A stretch of DNA of 64,000 nucleotides from Pedobacter sp. BMA (lineage in GTDB: Bacteria > Bacteroidota > Bacteroidia > Sphingobacteriales > Sphingobacteriaceae): positions 541,050-605,049 of the forward strand of contig NZ_LECU01000001.1 in NCBI RefSeq assembly GCF_001027745.1, in the 5' to 3' direction. Of the stretch, positions 24,825-33,668 are shown piece by piece. Made by a program: the position numbers and the translations under genes. The notes under the pieces were generated by a model that searched no databases, was not told the DNA's origin, and worked only from the letters and a program-made list of their open reading frames with translations. Position 1 is the stretch's first letter; every line of letters starts with the position of its first letter.

Positions 24825-24938
24825 CTAAATCTTATCAGGTGTGAATAGGATCTCAAACAAAATCTCAACTTGTTTGTTAAAAAAAGCGTTTAGTAAACAA
24901 TACTGAAAACCAAACCTAAAACCTCTTAAAAATCATCT

Positions 24939-25313
24939 ATGGAAACTAATGCTAATTTCAAAACGCAGGGCGACGGAAAAACTGCTGCAATTGTAAGTTA
25001 TTTTACTATCGTAGGATGGCTGATTGCCTATTTCGCACTCCACAAAGACAACAAAACAGAATTAGGTAGCTATCAGCTTAGGCAAACATTGCTTTTTGCC
25101 ATTGTGTCAACAGTTCTGGGCTGGGGACTGGCAATCCTGCTCACCGCAGTAATATTAACTACTGGTGTGGGTTCTTTCGGCTTCCTGGGCTCAGCGGTAC
25201 AACTGGCCTTGTTTGTACTATGGTTAATTGGGCTAATCGGTGCAATACAGGGCGAAAAAAAGCCCATTCCATTAATAGGAGAAAGAGCTCAAACCTTGTT
25301 CCCAGGGATTTAA
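24939..25313 (+). CDS. DUF4870 membrane protein
   Basis: A 124-residue protein with an N-terminal soluble stretch and three hydrophobic segments. The string 'YFTIVGWLIAYFALHKDNKTELGSYQLRQTLLFAI' region and the C-terminal 'WLIGLIGAIQGEKKPIPLIGE' region are characteristic of DUF4870 (Tic20-like small membrane proteins). Function unknown. A strong terminator follows. Confidence 0.82.
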   Translation: METNANFKTQGDGKTAAIVSYFTIVGWLIAYFALHKDNKTELGSYQLRQTLLFAIVSTVLGWGLAILLTAVILTTGVGSFGFLGSAVQLALFVLWLIGLIGAIQGEKKPIPLIGERAQTLFPGI

Positions 25314-25320
25314 CCTCAAA

Positions 25321-25350
25321 AAGCTTCAGAATATCTGAAGCTTTTTTTTT
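25321..25350 (+). terminator. Intrinsic terminator after the DUF4870 gene
   Basis: AAGCTTCAGA (25321-25330) and TCTGAAGCTT (25334-25343) form a 10-bp stem, followed by a T-run to 25350. Confidence 0.85.
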
Positions 25351-25391
25351 TACTCATTTTCAACATTTTAATTCACTCTGGATATTTTTTA

Positions 25392-25399
25392 TATCTTTG
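25392..25399 (+). promoter_or_regulatory. Predicted -7 box of the NlpC/P60 gene
   Basis: TATCTTTG, an exact TAnnTTTG match, lies 10 bases before the start codon, so the leader would be only a few bases long. Confidence 0.45.
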
Positions 25400-25409
25400 A
25401 GATTAACAT

Positions 25410-25955
25410 ATGAAGAAAATAATAATCCCGATTTTGTTTTTCATTTTGTCTGCCACGGCAGGAAAAACCCAAACAATCATCCCATCTCAATACCAGGAGT
25501 TGATTAAAAACTTAATATCAAACCTTCCGAAAGAAACTAAGGAATTGGTAAAGGAAAATGAAACCAGCTCCGAATCCTTAATTGACTTTGCGAAAAGCAT
25601 GCTAGGCATACGATATCGTTATGCCACCAGCAATCCAAAATTAGGATTTGATTGTTCAGGATTTGTAAGCTATGTGTTTAGTAATTTCGGATTTAAAGTA
25701 CCGCGCTCATCAAGAGAGTTTAGCTATACAGGTAAAGAAACTACCCTTGAAGATGCAAAAGTAGGAGACGTACTCATCTTCACAGGAAGCAATTCCAGAG
25801 TAAGAAGAATTGGCCATGTTGGTATCGTATACTCAATAGATGCGGATGGAATTAGATTCATTCATGCCTCGTCAGGAAAGGCACACAGTGTAACCATTAC
25901 GCCACTGAATGGCCACTATAAAACCCGGTTCATGAAAATCGTGAGTATCCTTTAA
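25410..25955 (+). CDS. Secreted NlpC/P60 (C40) peptidase
   Basis: A 181-residue protein with a signal peptide (about residues 1-20) and one NlpC/P60 domain. The catalytic residues are visible: C82 in 'DCSGFVSYVF', H136 in 'GHVGIVY' and the third polar residue H152 in 'FIHASS'. These enzymes cut the D-Glu to meso-diaminopimelate bond in cell-wall peptides. There is no SH3 or other targeting domain. It stands alone, with its own promoter box. Confidence 0.9.
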   Translation: MKKIIIPILFFILSATAGKTQTIIPSQYQELIKNLISNLPKETKELVKENETSSESLIDFAKSMLGIRYRYATSNPKLGFDCSGFVSYVFSNFGFKVPRSSREFSYTGKETTLEDAKVGDVLIFTGSNSRVRRIGHVGIVYSIDADGIRFIHASSGKAHSVTITPLNGHYKTRFMKIVSIL

Positions 25956-25975
25956 TTATCGCTTGATAAGAAATG

Positions 25976-26863
25976 TTAAAGTAAAACTATCTTTAACGCA
26001 ATGTCTACATTTCCCGTTTGAAGAAAGCTTTTTGCAAGCTCATGTAATTCTCTTTCCCGATTGGTAGGGTCACCAATCGTAGCATCCATAATTTCCTTAA
26101 CTTCAGGGTTCAACATAACCAGGTCAACTTCGTCCTCACTCGGAAGCTGCTCCACATTTCCCAGCATCCCTAAATCATTTCCCGTTAACACTTTCGATAA
26201 TCTCACCGCTTTAGGCAACTGGTCAACGCCTATGCCTAATCGGGCAAGCGGCTTAGCAACCTTGAACAAATTTTCAGAAGTGACTCTGCAATACCAGTCC
26301 CCTCCCAAACGAGCCACCAGATCTATTTTCTGCTGATCAACTTTTCCATCATGATCCAGAATTGCCTCATTAATATGAATCAGTTTTACTTCCGCTAAAA
26401 CTAAATTTCCGGCACCGTGCACATCTCCAAGAGAAATAACATCATTAACGACGCACTCAAGCTGAACAGGTGCCTCGGCAACCCGTGGCGGAGCTACCGT
26501 TTCTGATTTTAACATGGTAAAACCTGCTTTTTCAAATTCGTTCACATCCTTACCATATTCAGTACTGGCCAAACTCATTTGCTGCACCATGTCGTAATTC
26601 ACAATATTGATTACACACTCCTTCACCTGAAGCACATTCTCAAGCGTATGCTTCGTTGTATTGTCACGTACTCGCCTTGATGGCGAAAACACACAAATCG
26701 GTGGTTTTGTACTAAACATATTGAAGAAACTGAACGGACTTAAATTCACATTGCCCGCCTCACCTACTGTGGAAGCAAAACAAATTGGCCGCGGAGCAAT
26801 GGCATATTGCAGAAAATGCTGCAGTTCAACAGCCGATAATTCTTCAGTCTTTAATGTTAGCAT
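25976..26863 (-). CDS. Flavin reductase-like FMN-binding protein
   Basis: A 295-residue protein. The N-terminal 200 residues carry the flavin reductase (DIM6/NTAB) fold, with 'IAPRPICFASTV' and 'NLSPFSFFNMFS' near residues 26-50, the FMN-binding region. The C-terminal 90 residues are an extension without clear family. It starts 13 bases downstream of the FAA hydrolase gene on the same strand, so they form an operon. In Bacteroidota this pairing next to tyrosine degradation genes suggests a supporting role, but the reaction is unknown. It could reduce flavin for a monooxygenase or act as a small-molecule oxidoreductase. Confidence 0.82.
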   Translation of the reverse strand: MLTLKTEELSAVELQHFLQYAIAPRPICFASTVGEAGNVNLSPFSFFNMFSTKPPICVFSPSRRVRDNTTKHTLENVLQVKECVINIVNYDMVQQMSLASTEYGKDVNEFEKAGFTMLKSETVAPPRVAEAPVQLECVVNDVISLGDVHGAGNLVLAEVKLIHINEAILDHDGKVDQQKIDLVARLGGDWYCRVTSENLFKVAKPLARLGIGVDQLPKAVRLSKVLTGNDLGMLGNVEQLPSEDEVDLVMLNPEVKEIMDATIGDPTNRERELHELAKSFLQTGNVDIALKIVLL

Positions 26864-26876
26864 GTGTAGCAGCCTC

Positions 26877-27872
26877 TTATTTTTTCAGCCCAAGAATTGA
26901 AAAATCAGTGTCAGCCCGGGTAATTGTATTTGTCAGTGCACCTAAACCGGTGATCTCCATTTCCACAACATCTCCAGGCTGCAACCATTGTACCTGATAA
27001 CCTGGATCATTTAACAGTCCCGTACCGTTAAGCTCTAAAAAACAGCCCGTACCTACAGTTCCGGAGCCAATTACATCACCGGGTAAAATGTCTACCCCAT
27101 ATGCGCAGCGCTCAATAATCTCAGCAAATGTCCAGTCCATATCTGCTGCGTTGCCTTTTGATACCTCTATACCGTTAACCCGGCAGGTCATTTTCAAATG
27201 GTGAGCATTTCCGGTATGTCCTTCTTTACAAGGAACCTTATAAGGCTCAAGCTCATCTGGAGTAACTAACCAGGGGCCTATTGTAGTGGCAAAATCTTTA
27301 CCTTTCGCCGGGCCAAGGTTTAAAAGCATTTCTTCCATCTGCAATGTCCTGGCACTCATGTCGTTCATCACCATATATCCGGCAATATATTCATCCGCTT
27401 CACTTGCCCTTATATTTCTACCCTTTTTGCCAACTACAATAGCAAGTTCAAGTTCGAAATCAAGCTTATCAAAATGATCTGGCATACACTCAATTTCTCC
27501 GGTACCTTGTATTGCGTTATGATTGGTGAAATAAAATATAGGATATTCATCAAATTCAGGTATCATTTCAACTTTCCGGTTTCTGCGTGCAGCAGCCACG
27601 TGTTGCCTGAAAGCATAGCCATCTCTGCAACTGGTTGGATGAGGAACAGGTGCCAGAAGCTCATAGAAAATTTCTTCTTTTGCACCAATTGAACCATTTT
27701 TAATCTCTTCATCTACCTTTTTCGCCCTTTCCATCAGCACCTCTCCACCATTCAAAAACTCACGCATGCTATCAGGAAGCAATTTATCACAGCTATTCAG
27801 GTTGTAAATGTGGCCATTTATAAAAACGCCAAGGTGGGCGCTATCTTCGGTTTTGTAAGATACTAGTTTCAT
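26877..27872 (-). CDS. fahA: Fumarylacetoacetate hydrolase family protein
   Basis: A 331-residue FAA hydrolase-fold protein with the metal-binding signature visible in 'DFELELAIVVGKKGRNI' (acidic ligands, near residue 133) and the 'GYMVMNDMSAR' loop near residue 163, followed by 'GPAKGKDFATTIGPWLVT'. In tyrosine catabolism FahA splits fumarylacetoacetate into fumarate and acetoacetate. The match to that substrate is supported by neighbours hmgA and hppD, though the fold is shared by other hydrolases and isomerases. The name is therefore likely, not certain. A TTTAGCTTTAC element lies just upstream. Confidence 0.82.
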   Translation of the reverse strand: MKLVSYKTEDSAHLGVFINGHIYNLNSCDKLLPDSMREFLNGGEVLMERAKKVDEEIKNGSIGAKEEIFYELLAPVPHPTSCRDGYAFRQHVAAARRNRKVEMIPEFDEYPIFYFTNHNAIQGTGEIECMPDHFDKLDFELELAIVVGKKGRNIRASEADEYIAGYMVMNDMSARTLQMEEMLLNLGPAKGKDFATTIGPWLVTPDELEPYKVPCKEGHTGNAHHLKMTCRVNGIEVSKGNAADMDWTFAEIIERCAYGVDILPGDVIGSGTVGTGCFLELNGTGLLNDPGYQVQWLQPGDVVEMEITGLGALTNTITRADTDFSILGLKK

Positions 27873-27934
27873 ATAATTTGGTTAGAATACTGTAAAGCTA
27901 AATAATTTTAACAACCAGCCAATACGCAACAATG

Positions 27935-28390
27935 TTATTTTACAACCGTAAATTGCTTTAAGTTGTCCTTAATCATCGGAAAATCTTTAGCCTGTAATGC
28001 TTTATATTTTTTCTTCGTCGAAATTACATTTCCAAGAAATGTTCCTGCTGCAATCCCGGCAGGTACCCCCGCAACAATCAGTACCAGAGATTCAGCAATC
28101 TTGTCACTCTTCGCGGCAAAAGCAAAGAACGCAACACCTCCGGCAATGGCAAGTGGCGCAACAAAACCTTTACGCTGAATATGAAGTGCAACAATACTGT
28201 CTGCGCTTAATTTAACCGTATCCTGCCGGTTCCTGATCAATGTTAAACCATCATCAGAAGCAGCATAGAAATCTCCTCTTGTCATTTTTCCTCCACGATC
28301 TTCCACTTTAATTTTGAAGTGTGGCCGCTGCTGCGAATAACCCGCATAACCGATAGTTACACAAAAAATAACTGTTAAAATAAATCTCAT
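27935..28390 (-). CDS. Hypothetical membrane-associated protein
   Basis: A 151-residue protein with a signal peptide or anchor (residues about 1-18, ending GYSQ) and, near residues 75-120, two glycine/alanine-rich hydrophobic segments (starting APLAIAGGVAFFAFA). The N-terminal half, 'KVEDRGGKMTRGDFYAASDDGLTLI', looks like a small beta domain of the kind seen in proteins that sense or bind at the envelope. I do not recognise a family. It lies between the FahA operon and hmgA on the minus strand. Confidence 0.55.
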   Translation of the reverse strand: MRFILTVIFCVTIGYAGYSQQRPHFKIKVEDRGGKMTRGDFYAASDDGLTLIRNRQDTVKLSADSIVALHIQRKGFVAPLAIAGGVAFFAFAAKSDKIAESLVLIVAGVPAGIAAGTFLGNVISTKKKYKALQAKDFPMIKDNLKQFTVVK

Positions 28391-28663
28391 CTTGGGAACG
28401 ATTGTAATTAGTTAAAGGTAAATTAAAATTTCAATTTTCAAATAATATACTTACCTTGTATCAATAAGAACATGATCTTAAAAGCATTACATATCACCTT
28501 AGTTAATGATGCCATTGCTGCACGTCGCTACAAAATGCTATCTAAACTGATCATGGCTCAATATTCTCTTTAGTATCCTTACTCTTTTCTATTAATCGAA
28601 AACGCATTTGCGCTCCGATTGTTCATCAATTGAGATTTTTTTTCTAACCATAATTTCTTTGTT
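28391..28663. other. Divergent intergenic region, tyrosine-catabolism side
   Basis: This 273-base region separates the minus-strand hypothetical gene from hmgA. It should carry the promoters of both, but I see no exact TAnnTTTG box. A 33-codon frame (28472-28573) is present but has no supporting evidence and is not called. The T-run and AT-rich tract just before hmgA are the only other notable composition. Confidence 0.4.
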
Positions 28664-29821
28664 ATGCCTGTTTACCACAAATTAGGGCAAATACCCCCTA
28701 AACGCCATACGGTTTTCCGCAAACCCGATGGGAATCTCTATGCCGAAGAACTTGTTTCTACAGAAGGCTTTTCCAGCTTATATTCTTTAGTTTACCATTC
28801 CTACCCCCCAACAATTGTGAAGCATTTAGGAGAACCCTACAACGTGGAACCAAATGTTGCGCGAGAAAAGCATTTAAAACACACAAGTCTCATCGGCTTT
28901 AAAATTAAACCCGAAGATGATTATTTGAAGAGCCGGAAACCCATACTCGTAAACAGCGATTTACACATTGTACTGGCCGCCCCCAGAAAGTCAATGACTG
29001 ACTACTTTTACAAAAACAGCCAGGCAGATGAGCTGATTTTCGTTCACGAAGGCACCGGAAAACTCAAAACAGGATTCGGTGAAATCAGCTTCGCTTATGG
29101 CGATTACCTGATCATTCCAAGAGGAACAATTTATCAGATGGAATTTAATGACGAAAATAACCGCTTATTCATCGTAGAAAGTTTCAGCCCCTTAAGACCA
29201 CCTAAACGTTACCTTAACCAGTATGGCCAGCTGATGGAACATGCACCGTATTGTGAGCGGGATTTGAGACTTCCTCAAAATCTGCAAACTAACGATGAGC
29301 ATGGAGATTTCAATGTATTAATCAAAAAACAAGGTTTAATTTACCCTTATACCTATGGAACACATCCATTTGATTATATCGGATGGGATGGCTATCATTA
29401 TCCTTATGCCTTATCAATTCATGATTTCGAACCCATAACCGGGCGTTTACATCAGCCTCCACCAGTCCATCAGACTTTTGAAGGGCATAACTTTGTGGTT
29501 TGTTCTTTTGTCCCCAGAAAATATGACTACCACCCCGAGTCCATTCCGGCACCATACAACCACAGTAATGTAGATAGCGATGAAGTATTATATTATGTAG
29601 ATGGAGATTTTATGAGCCGGAAAAGTGTTGTAAAAGGACAAATTACCCTTCATCCCGGTGGTATTCCTCATGGACCCCATCCCGGAACCGTAGAAAAATC
29701 CATAGGAAAAGAAAAAACAGATGAGCTTGCAGTAATGATTGATCCCTTCAAGCCTTTAATGCTTACACAAGACGCCCTTGATATCGAAGACGAGAATTAT
29801 TATCAAAGCTGGAAACAGTAA
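28664..29821 (+). CDS. hmgA: Homogentisate 1,2-dioxygenase
   Basis: A 385-residue cupin enzyme that opens the ring of homogentisate to maleylacetoacetate. The N-terminal start 'MPVYHKLGQIPPKRH' is the family's usual opening. The C-terminal iron-binding region is visible as 'HPGGIPHGPHPG' near residues 329-340, together with the 'FVVCSFVPRKYDYHPESIPAPYNHSN' segment (motif around residue 280, including the acidic ligand region). It lies 60 bases upstream of hppD on the same strand, so the two form the plus-strand half of the tyrosine pathway. Confidence 0.95.
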   Translation: MPVYHKLGQIPPKRHTVFRKPDGNLYAEELVSTEGFSSLYSLVYHSYPPTIVKHLGEPYNVEPNVAREKHLKHTSLIGFKIKPEDDYLKSRKPILVNSDLHIVLAAPRKSMTDYFYKNSQADELIFVHEGTGKLKTGFGEISFAYGDYLIIPRGTIYQMEFNDENNRLFIVESFSPLRPPKRYLNQYGQLMEHAPYCERDLRLPQNLQTNDEHGDFNVLIKKQGLIYPYTYGTHPFDYIGWDGYHYPYALSIHDFEPITGRLHQPPPVHQTFEGHNFVVCSFVPRKYDYHPESIPAPYNHSNVDSDEVLYYVDGDFMSRKSVVKGQITLHPGGIPHGPHPGTVEKSIGKEKTDELAVMIDPFKPLMLTQDALDIEDENYYQSWKQ

Positions 29822-29881
29822 ATTGACCATGAAACAATTAAAATAATAAACGCACACCCAATCAATAAAACAACAAATACA

Positions 29882-31012
29882 ATGGAAACATTAACATTTG
29901 CAGAAAAGATAGCTAAAGCACAGGATTTCCTGCCTATTAATGGAACAGACTATATCGAATTTTACGTGGGTAATGCCAAACAGTCTGCACACTACTATAA
30001 AACAGCATTTGGATTTCAAAGCCTGGCCTATGCAGGTCCCGAAACGGGCGTCAGAGATCGGGCCTCTTACGTATTGCAGCAGGGTAAAATCCGAATTATC
30101 CTCACAACAGCGCTGAAATCTGACCACCCCGTCGCCGAACATGTTAAAAATCATGGGGATGGCGTAAAAGTGCTCGCACTATGGGTCGATGATGCCTACA
30201 GTGCGTTTGAAGAAACAACAAAGAGAGGCGCAAAACCTTATCTGGAACCAAAAACAATTACAGATGAAGATGGCGAAGTCAGGATGAGTGGCATTTATAC
30301 CTACGGGGAAACAATTCACATGTTTATCGAACGCAAAAATTACAATGGTACATTCATGCCTGGATACAGGGAATGGATAAGTGACTACAATCCCTTGGAT
30401 GCAGGCTTGCTATACATCGACCACTGCGTAGGCAATGTAGGTTGGAACCGCATGAACGAAGCCGTAAAATGGTATGAGGAGGTAATGGGTTTTGTAAATA
30501 TCCTCTCTTTTGATGATAAACAAATTAACACCGAATACTCCGCATTAATGAGTAAAGTAATGAGTAATGGTAACGGCTATTCAAAATTTCCGATCAATGA
30601 ACCGGCCGAGGGTAAAAAGAAATCGCAAATCGAAGAATACCTTGAATACTATGAGGGAGAAGGCGTTCAACACATCGCAGTAGCAACAAAAGATATTGTG
30701 AAAACAGTAAAAGATTTAAAATCCCGGGGGGTTGAATTCCTAAGTGCGCCTCCGGAAGCTTATTATGATATGATGCCACAGCGTGTGGGTCAGATTGATG
30801 AAGAAGTCTCACTGTTAGAAAGTTTAGGAATTTTGGTCGACTGCGACGAAGAAGGCTATCTGCTTCAGATTTTCACTAAACCGGTAGAAGATCGTCCAAC
30901 ATTATTCTTCGAAATTATACAGAGAAAAGGAGCACAAAGTTTTGGAGCCGGTAATTTCAAAGCATTGTTTGAGTCCCTCGAAAGGGAACAGGAACTACGG
31001 GGAAACTTATAA
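29882..31012 (+). CDS. hppD: 4-Hydroxyphenylpyruvate dioxygenase
   Basis: A 376-residue enzyme of the vicinal oxygen chelate fold with two domains (about 15-150 and 170-360). Iron ligands can be placed in the C-terminal domain: His in 'IDHCVGNV' (near residue 180), His in 'GVQHIAVAT' (near 260) and Glu in 'FFEIIQRKG' (near 341). It turns 4-hydroxyphenylpyruvate into homogentisate, the substrate of the upstream gene product. The hmgA-hppD order is the reverse of the pathway order, as often seen. A palindrome follows the stop codon. Confidence 0.95.
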   Translation: METLTFAEKIAKAQDFLPINGTDYIEFYVGNAKQSAHYYKTAFGFQSLAYAGPETGVRDRASYVLQQGKIRIILTTALKSDHPVAEHVKNHGDGVKVLALWVDDAYSAFEETTKRGAKPYLEPKTITDEDGEVRMSGIYTYGETIHMFIERKNYNGTFMPGYREWISDYNPLDAGLLYIDHCVGNVGWNRMNEAVKWYEEVMGFVNILSFDDKQINTEYSALMSKVMSNGNGYSKFPINEPAEGKKKSQIEEYLEYYEGEGVQHIAVATKDIVKTVKDLKSRGVEFLSAPPEAYYDMMPQRVGQIDEEVSLLESLGILVDCDEEGYLLQIFTKPVEDRPTLFFEIIQRKGAQSFGAGNFKALFESLEREQELRGNL

Positions 31013-31020
31013 TTACTAAA

Positions 31021-31051
31021 TTCGTCATTCCCCTCTACAGGGAATGACGAA
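31021..31051. repeat. Long palindrome between convergent genes
   Basis: TTCGTCATTCCC (31021-31032) and GGGAATGACGAA (31040-31051) form a perfect 12-bp stem around CTCTACA. No T-run follows. It may end transcription of hppD or poxB, or be a copy of a dispersed repeat (CGTCATTCCC type). Confidence 0.6.
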
Positions 31052-31064
31052 TACGTACGATTCC

Positions 31065-32801
31065 TTACAAAACCTCTCCCAGGTGCTTGTAGTTCGATTT
31101 AATCGTGTCAAAAACTTCACTCATTTTTCCTCCAAGCATGAGTTTAGTCATTGACTCAGTCATACCCTTAATTTGTTTCCATTCTATTTTCGGAGGCATA
31201 GCCAATGCATTTGGATTAGTCATAATATTCAACAGCACCGGACCATCTTCACTTAAAGCATGGGCAATAGCAGTTTCAACATCTTCAGGCTTTGAAACGG
31301 TCATCCCTTTAAAACCCATCGCTTGCGCAACCAATGCAAAATCCGGATTGATCATGTCTGTTTCGTTATCAGGTAAGCCATCTACCTCCATCTCTAATTT
31401 AACCATTCCCAAAGCCCTGTTATTAAATACAATAAGTTTTACAGGTAGGTTATACTGCTTTATAGTGGCAATGTCCCCCAGAAGCATCGATAAACCTCCG
31501 TCCCCACACAATGCAATAACCTGCTTTTCAGGATGAGCTAAAGCCGCACCGATAGCCATTGGCATTGCATTCGCCATGGATCCATGATTAAATGATCCGA
31601 GCATTTTACGTTTCCCTGTGCCATCAATAAACCTGGCGCCCCAAACACAGCACATACCTGTATCTACAGTAAAAATGGCATCGCTTGATGCAATCCGGTT
31701 GAGTGTGTCTGCAACAAATTCTGGCTGAATCCTGTTTTCTTCTCCTTGATCTTTAATATAAACCTGTTGGTTTTCCTTTACCTTTTCGTAAAACTCCAGT
31801 TGTGATTTTAAAAAATCATCGTCAGTCTTCTCTTCCAAAAGCGGGAGTAAAGCCGCAATGGAATCGGCAATATTACCACACAACCCCATAGTTAGTTTTG
31901 CCCTTCTGCCTAAACGCTCAGGCCGCTCATCAATTTGAACAATCTTATTTTTTACAGGCATGAAATTGACATAAGGGAAGTCTGTACCTAAAAGTAACAC
32001 AACATCGGCCTCATGCATTGCATGATAACCCGAAGGCTGTCCCAATAACCCAGTCATCCCTACCTCGTAAGGATTATTGTGCTGTATACTCATTTTCCCC
32101 CTGAAAGAAAATGACACGGGGGATTTTAATCGTGACGCAAGTGCAACAACCTCATCATGAGCCTCAGCAGCGCCAATGCCACAATAAAGCGTAATTTTCT
32201 TCTCGGAATTTAACAGCAATGCAAGCTCACCCAATTCTTCCTCGGAAGGACGAACAACTGGCTTATTACTAAAAAACTGCATAGAGGTTACACTTTCGAC
32301 TGCGTCCATTTGAGAAACGTCGCCTGGTAATCCGAAAACGGCAACACCTTTTTGATGTATGGCATGTTGTAAAGCAGTTTGAAGCATTCTCGGTGCCTGT
32401 TCTGGTGTGGTGGCTATCTGATTATAAAAGCTACAATCGTCAAAAAGTTTTATAGTATTAGTTTCCTGAAAAAAATCCATTCCAAATTCACCGGTTGGTA
32501 TAGTGGAGGCAATTGCAATCACCGGTACGTGTGAGCGATGGGCGTCATATAAACCATTAATCAGGTGTACATGCCCCGGACCGCAGCTACCTGCACAACA
32601 GGCGATACCGTCTAGTTCCGCTTCAGCCGCAGCGGCAAACGCACCCGCCTCTTCATTACGAACATGGATCCACTTGATCTTTCCGTTTTTCCTAACGGCT
32701 TCATTAAAATAATTCAGGCTATCTCCCGTAACGGCATAAATTCTTTTTACACCAGCTTCTACCAGCATTTCTACCAGTTGCTCTGCTACATTTTTACTCA
32801 T
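31065..32801 (-). CDS. poxB: Pyruvate oxidase / thiamine-diphosphate-dependent enzyme (PoxB type)
   Basis: A 578-residue ThDP enzyme. The catalytic Glu lies in 'RNEEAGAFAA' near residue 50, the ThDP/metal motif is 'GDGGLSMLLGD' near residue 433 ending with 'VFNN', and the middle domain follows the FAD-binding pattern of pyruvate oxidases. The N-terminal region 'GVKRIYAVTGDSLNYFNEAV' is nearly the PoxB opening. It probably decarboxylates pyruvate to acetate and CO2, passing electrons to quinone; acetolactate synthase and related enzymes are alternatives excluded by these matches. Confidence 0.88.
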   Translation of the reverse strand: MSKNVAEQLVEMLVEAGVKRIYAVTGDSLNYFNEAVRKNGKIKWIHVRNEEAGAFAAAAEAELDGIACCAGSCGPGHVHLINGLYDAHRSHVPVIAIASTIPTGEFGMDFFQETNTIKLFDDCSFYNQIATTPEQAPRMLQTALQHAIHQKGVAVFGLPGDVSQMDAVESVTSMQFFSNKPVVRPSEEELGELALLLNSEKKITLYCGIGAAEAHDEVVALASRLKSPVSFSFRGKMSIQHNNPYEVGMTGLLGQPSGYHAMHEADVVLLLGTDFPYVNFMPVKNKIVQIDERPERLGRRAKLTMGLCGNIADSIAALLPLLEEKTDDDFLKSQLEFYEKVKENQQVYIKDQGEENRIQPEFVADTLNRIASSDAIFTVDTGMCCVWGARFIDGTGKRKMLGSFNHGSMANAMPMAIGAALAHPEKQVIALCGDGGLSMLLGDIATIKQYNLPVKLIVFNNRALGMVKLEMEVDGLPDNETDMINPDFALVAQAMGFKGMTVSKPEDVETAIAHALSEDGPVLLNIMTNPNALAMPPKIEWKQIKGMTESMTKLMLGGKMSEVFDTIKSNYKHLGEVL

Positions 32802-32988
32802 GGCTTATCTTTTAACATCCATAATCCCGATGATCACAGATAATTAATAAATAAAAAAAGAAAAATATTGTTTTGAGGATTCAGGCTTAAAATATCAATC
32901 TGACTTGAAAAAGACTTTAAGGATTGATTCGTTGATGCAGAATTCAATTTCTTCACCTAAACTTCATAATTGAACCGCACCTTTGAGA

Positions 32989-33108
32989 TAACAAAACACC
33001 AGAAGCGATTTCCGTTTTGTTAAATTCTAAAAACTCATAATTAGTTTTTTAGTTTTCCGGTTACCCTTATCTGATACCTCATGTATTGAAAAATACATGA
33101 GGTTTTTT
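32989..33108 (+). ncRNA. Candidate structured small RNA
   Basis: On the plus strand three stems follow one another: TAACAAAAC (32989-32997) with GTTTTGTTA (33014-33022); CTAAAAACT (33027-33035) with AGTTTTTTAG (33043-33052, one bulged T); and CCTCATGTATT (33077-33087) with AATACATGAGG (33092-33102), followed by TTTTTT. A CACCTTTG box, one mismatch from TAnnTTTG, lies at 32978-32985. No plus-strand protein gene needs this terminator. The transcript would be about 110-120 bases. Confidence 0.4.
33077..33108 (+). terminator. Intrinsic terminator pointing in the plus direction
   Basis: A perfect 11-bp stem (33077-33087 with 33092-33102) around a GAAA loop is followed by six T. It has no T-run on the minus side, so it does not serve the minus-strand gene ending at 33146. 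Confidence 0.75.
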
Positions 33109-33145
33109 ATTTCAGAAGGTTTTCACACAAGGTAATGAATTGAAA

Positions 33146-33664
33146 CTACTCAGTACTTTCTTTAAGCATGGCATACAAATCTGTTGCTCCGCCATCGAAT
33201 TTCGTTCCATTAACGTAAAATGAAGGAGTGCCGTTTACACCACTCCTAATGCCGCTTTCAAAGTCAGATTCGACTTTTTCTTTAACACCTTCTGATGATA
33301 AATCTGCAGCAAACTGATCAAGATCCAGGCCCAGTGCTTCTGCAAGTTCATCAAAAAGGCCTTCTTCCAATCGGTACTGATTTTCATAAATAGCATCATG
33401 CATCTCCCAAAACTTATCCTGTAAAGCCGCAGCTTCGGCAGCCAGAGAAGCAGCATAAGCAAATTCGTGAGCTTCCCGCAATGGAAAGTTCCGGAAAACC
33501 AGTTTGACCTGGTCGCCAAAGGTCTCTTCAATCTCCTTTAAAATAGGATAGGCATTTCCGCAATGCGGACACTGGTAATCACCAAACTCTACAATGGTGA
33601 TTGATGCATCGCTACTTCCCTGTACATGATCTTTTGTGCCCACTTCTGGCTTTAATGTGCTCAT
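33146..33664 (-). CDS. DsbA-like thioredoxin-fold protein (CPHC)
   Basis: I start at 33664 (MSTLKPEVG..., 172 residues), which leaves four bases after the upstream stop; the ATG at 33682 would overlap the upstream gene by 14 bases. Redox motif C32-P-H-C35 follows 'IVEFGDYQ', and the cis-proline loop is in 'NGTPSFYVNG' near residue 145. There is no signal peptide, so it is predicted cytoplasmic. It may be an oxidoreductase of the DsbA/FrnE group. Together with the peroxiredoxin just upstream it probably acts on thiols under oxidative stress. Confidence 0.85.
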   Translation of the reverse strand: MSTLKPEVGTKDHVQGSSDASITIVEFGDYQCPHCGNAYPILKEIEETFGDQVKLVFRNFPLREAHEFAYAASLAAEAAALQDKFWEMHDAIYENQYRLEEGLFDELAEALGLDLDQFAADLSSEGVKEKVESDFESGIRSGVNGTPSFYVNGTKFDGGATDLYAMLKESTE

Positions 33665-33668
33665 ATTC

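Larger units (their letters stand above)
32802..33145. other. Structured 344-base intergenic region between poxB and the DsbA-like gene
   Basis: Both flanking genes are on the minus strand, so this holds the poxB promoter and the 3' end of the DsbA-like gene. Its right half holds three hairpins in a row and a plus-strand terminator, listed separately as a candidate small RNA. The left half (32802-32980) is AT-rich with no recognised site. Confidence 0.5.

Noticed and set aside
28472..28573. 33-codon frame upstream of hmgA
   Set aside because: No ribosome-binding site, family match or coding signal; a frame of this length is expected by chance in AT-rich DNA.
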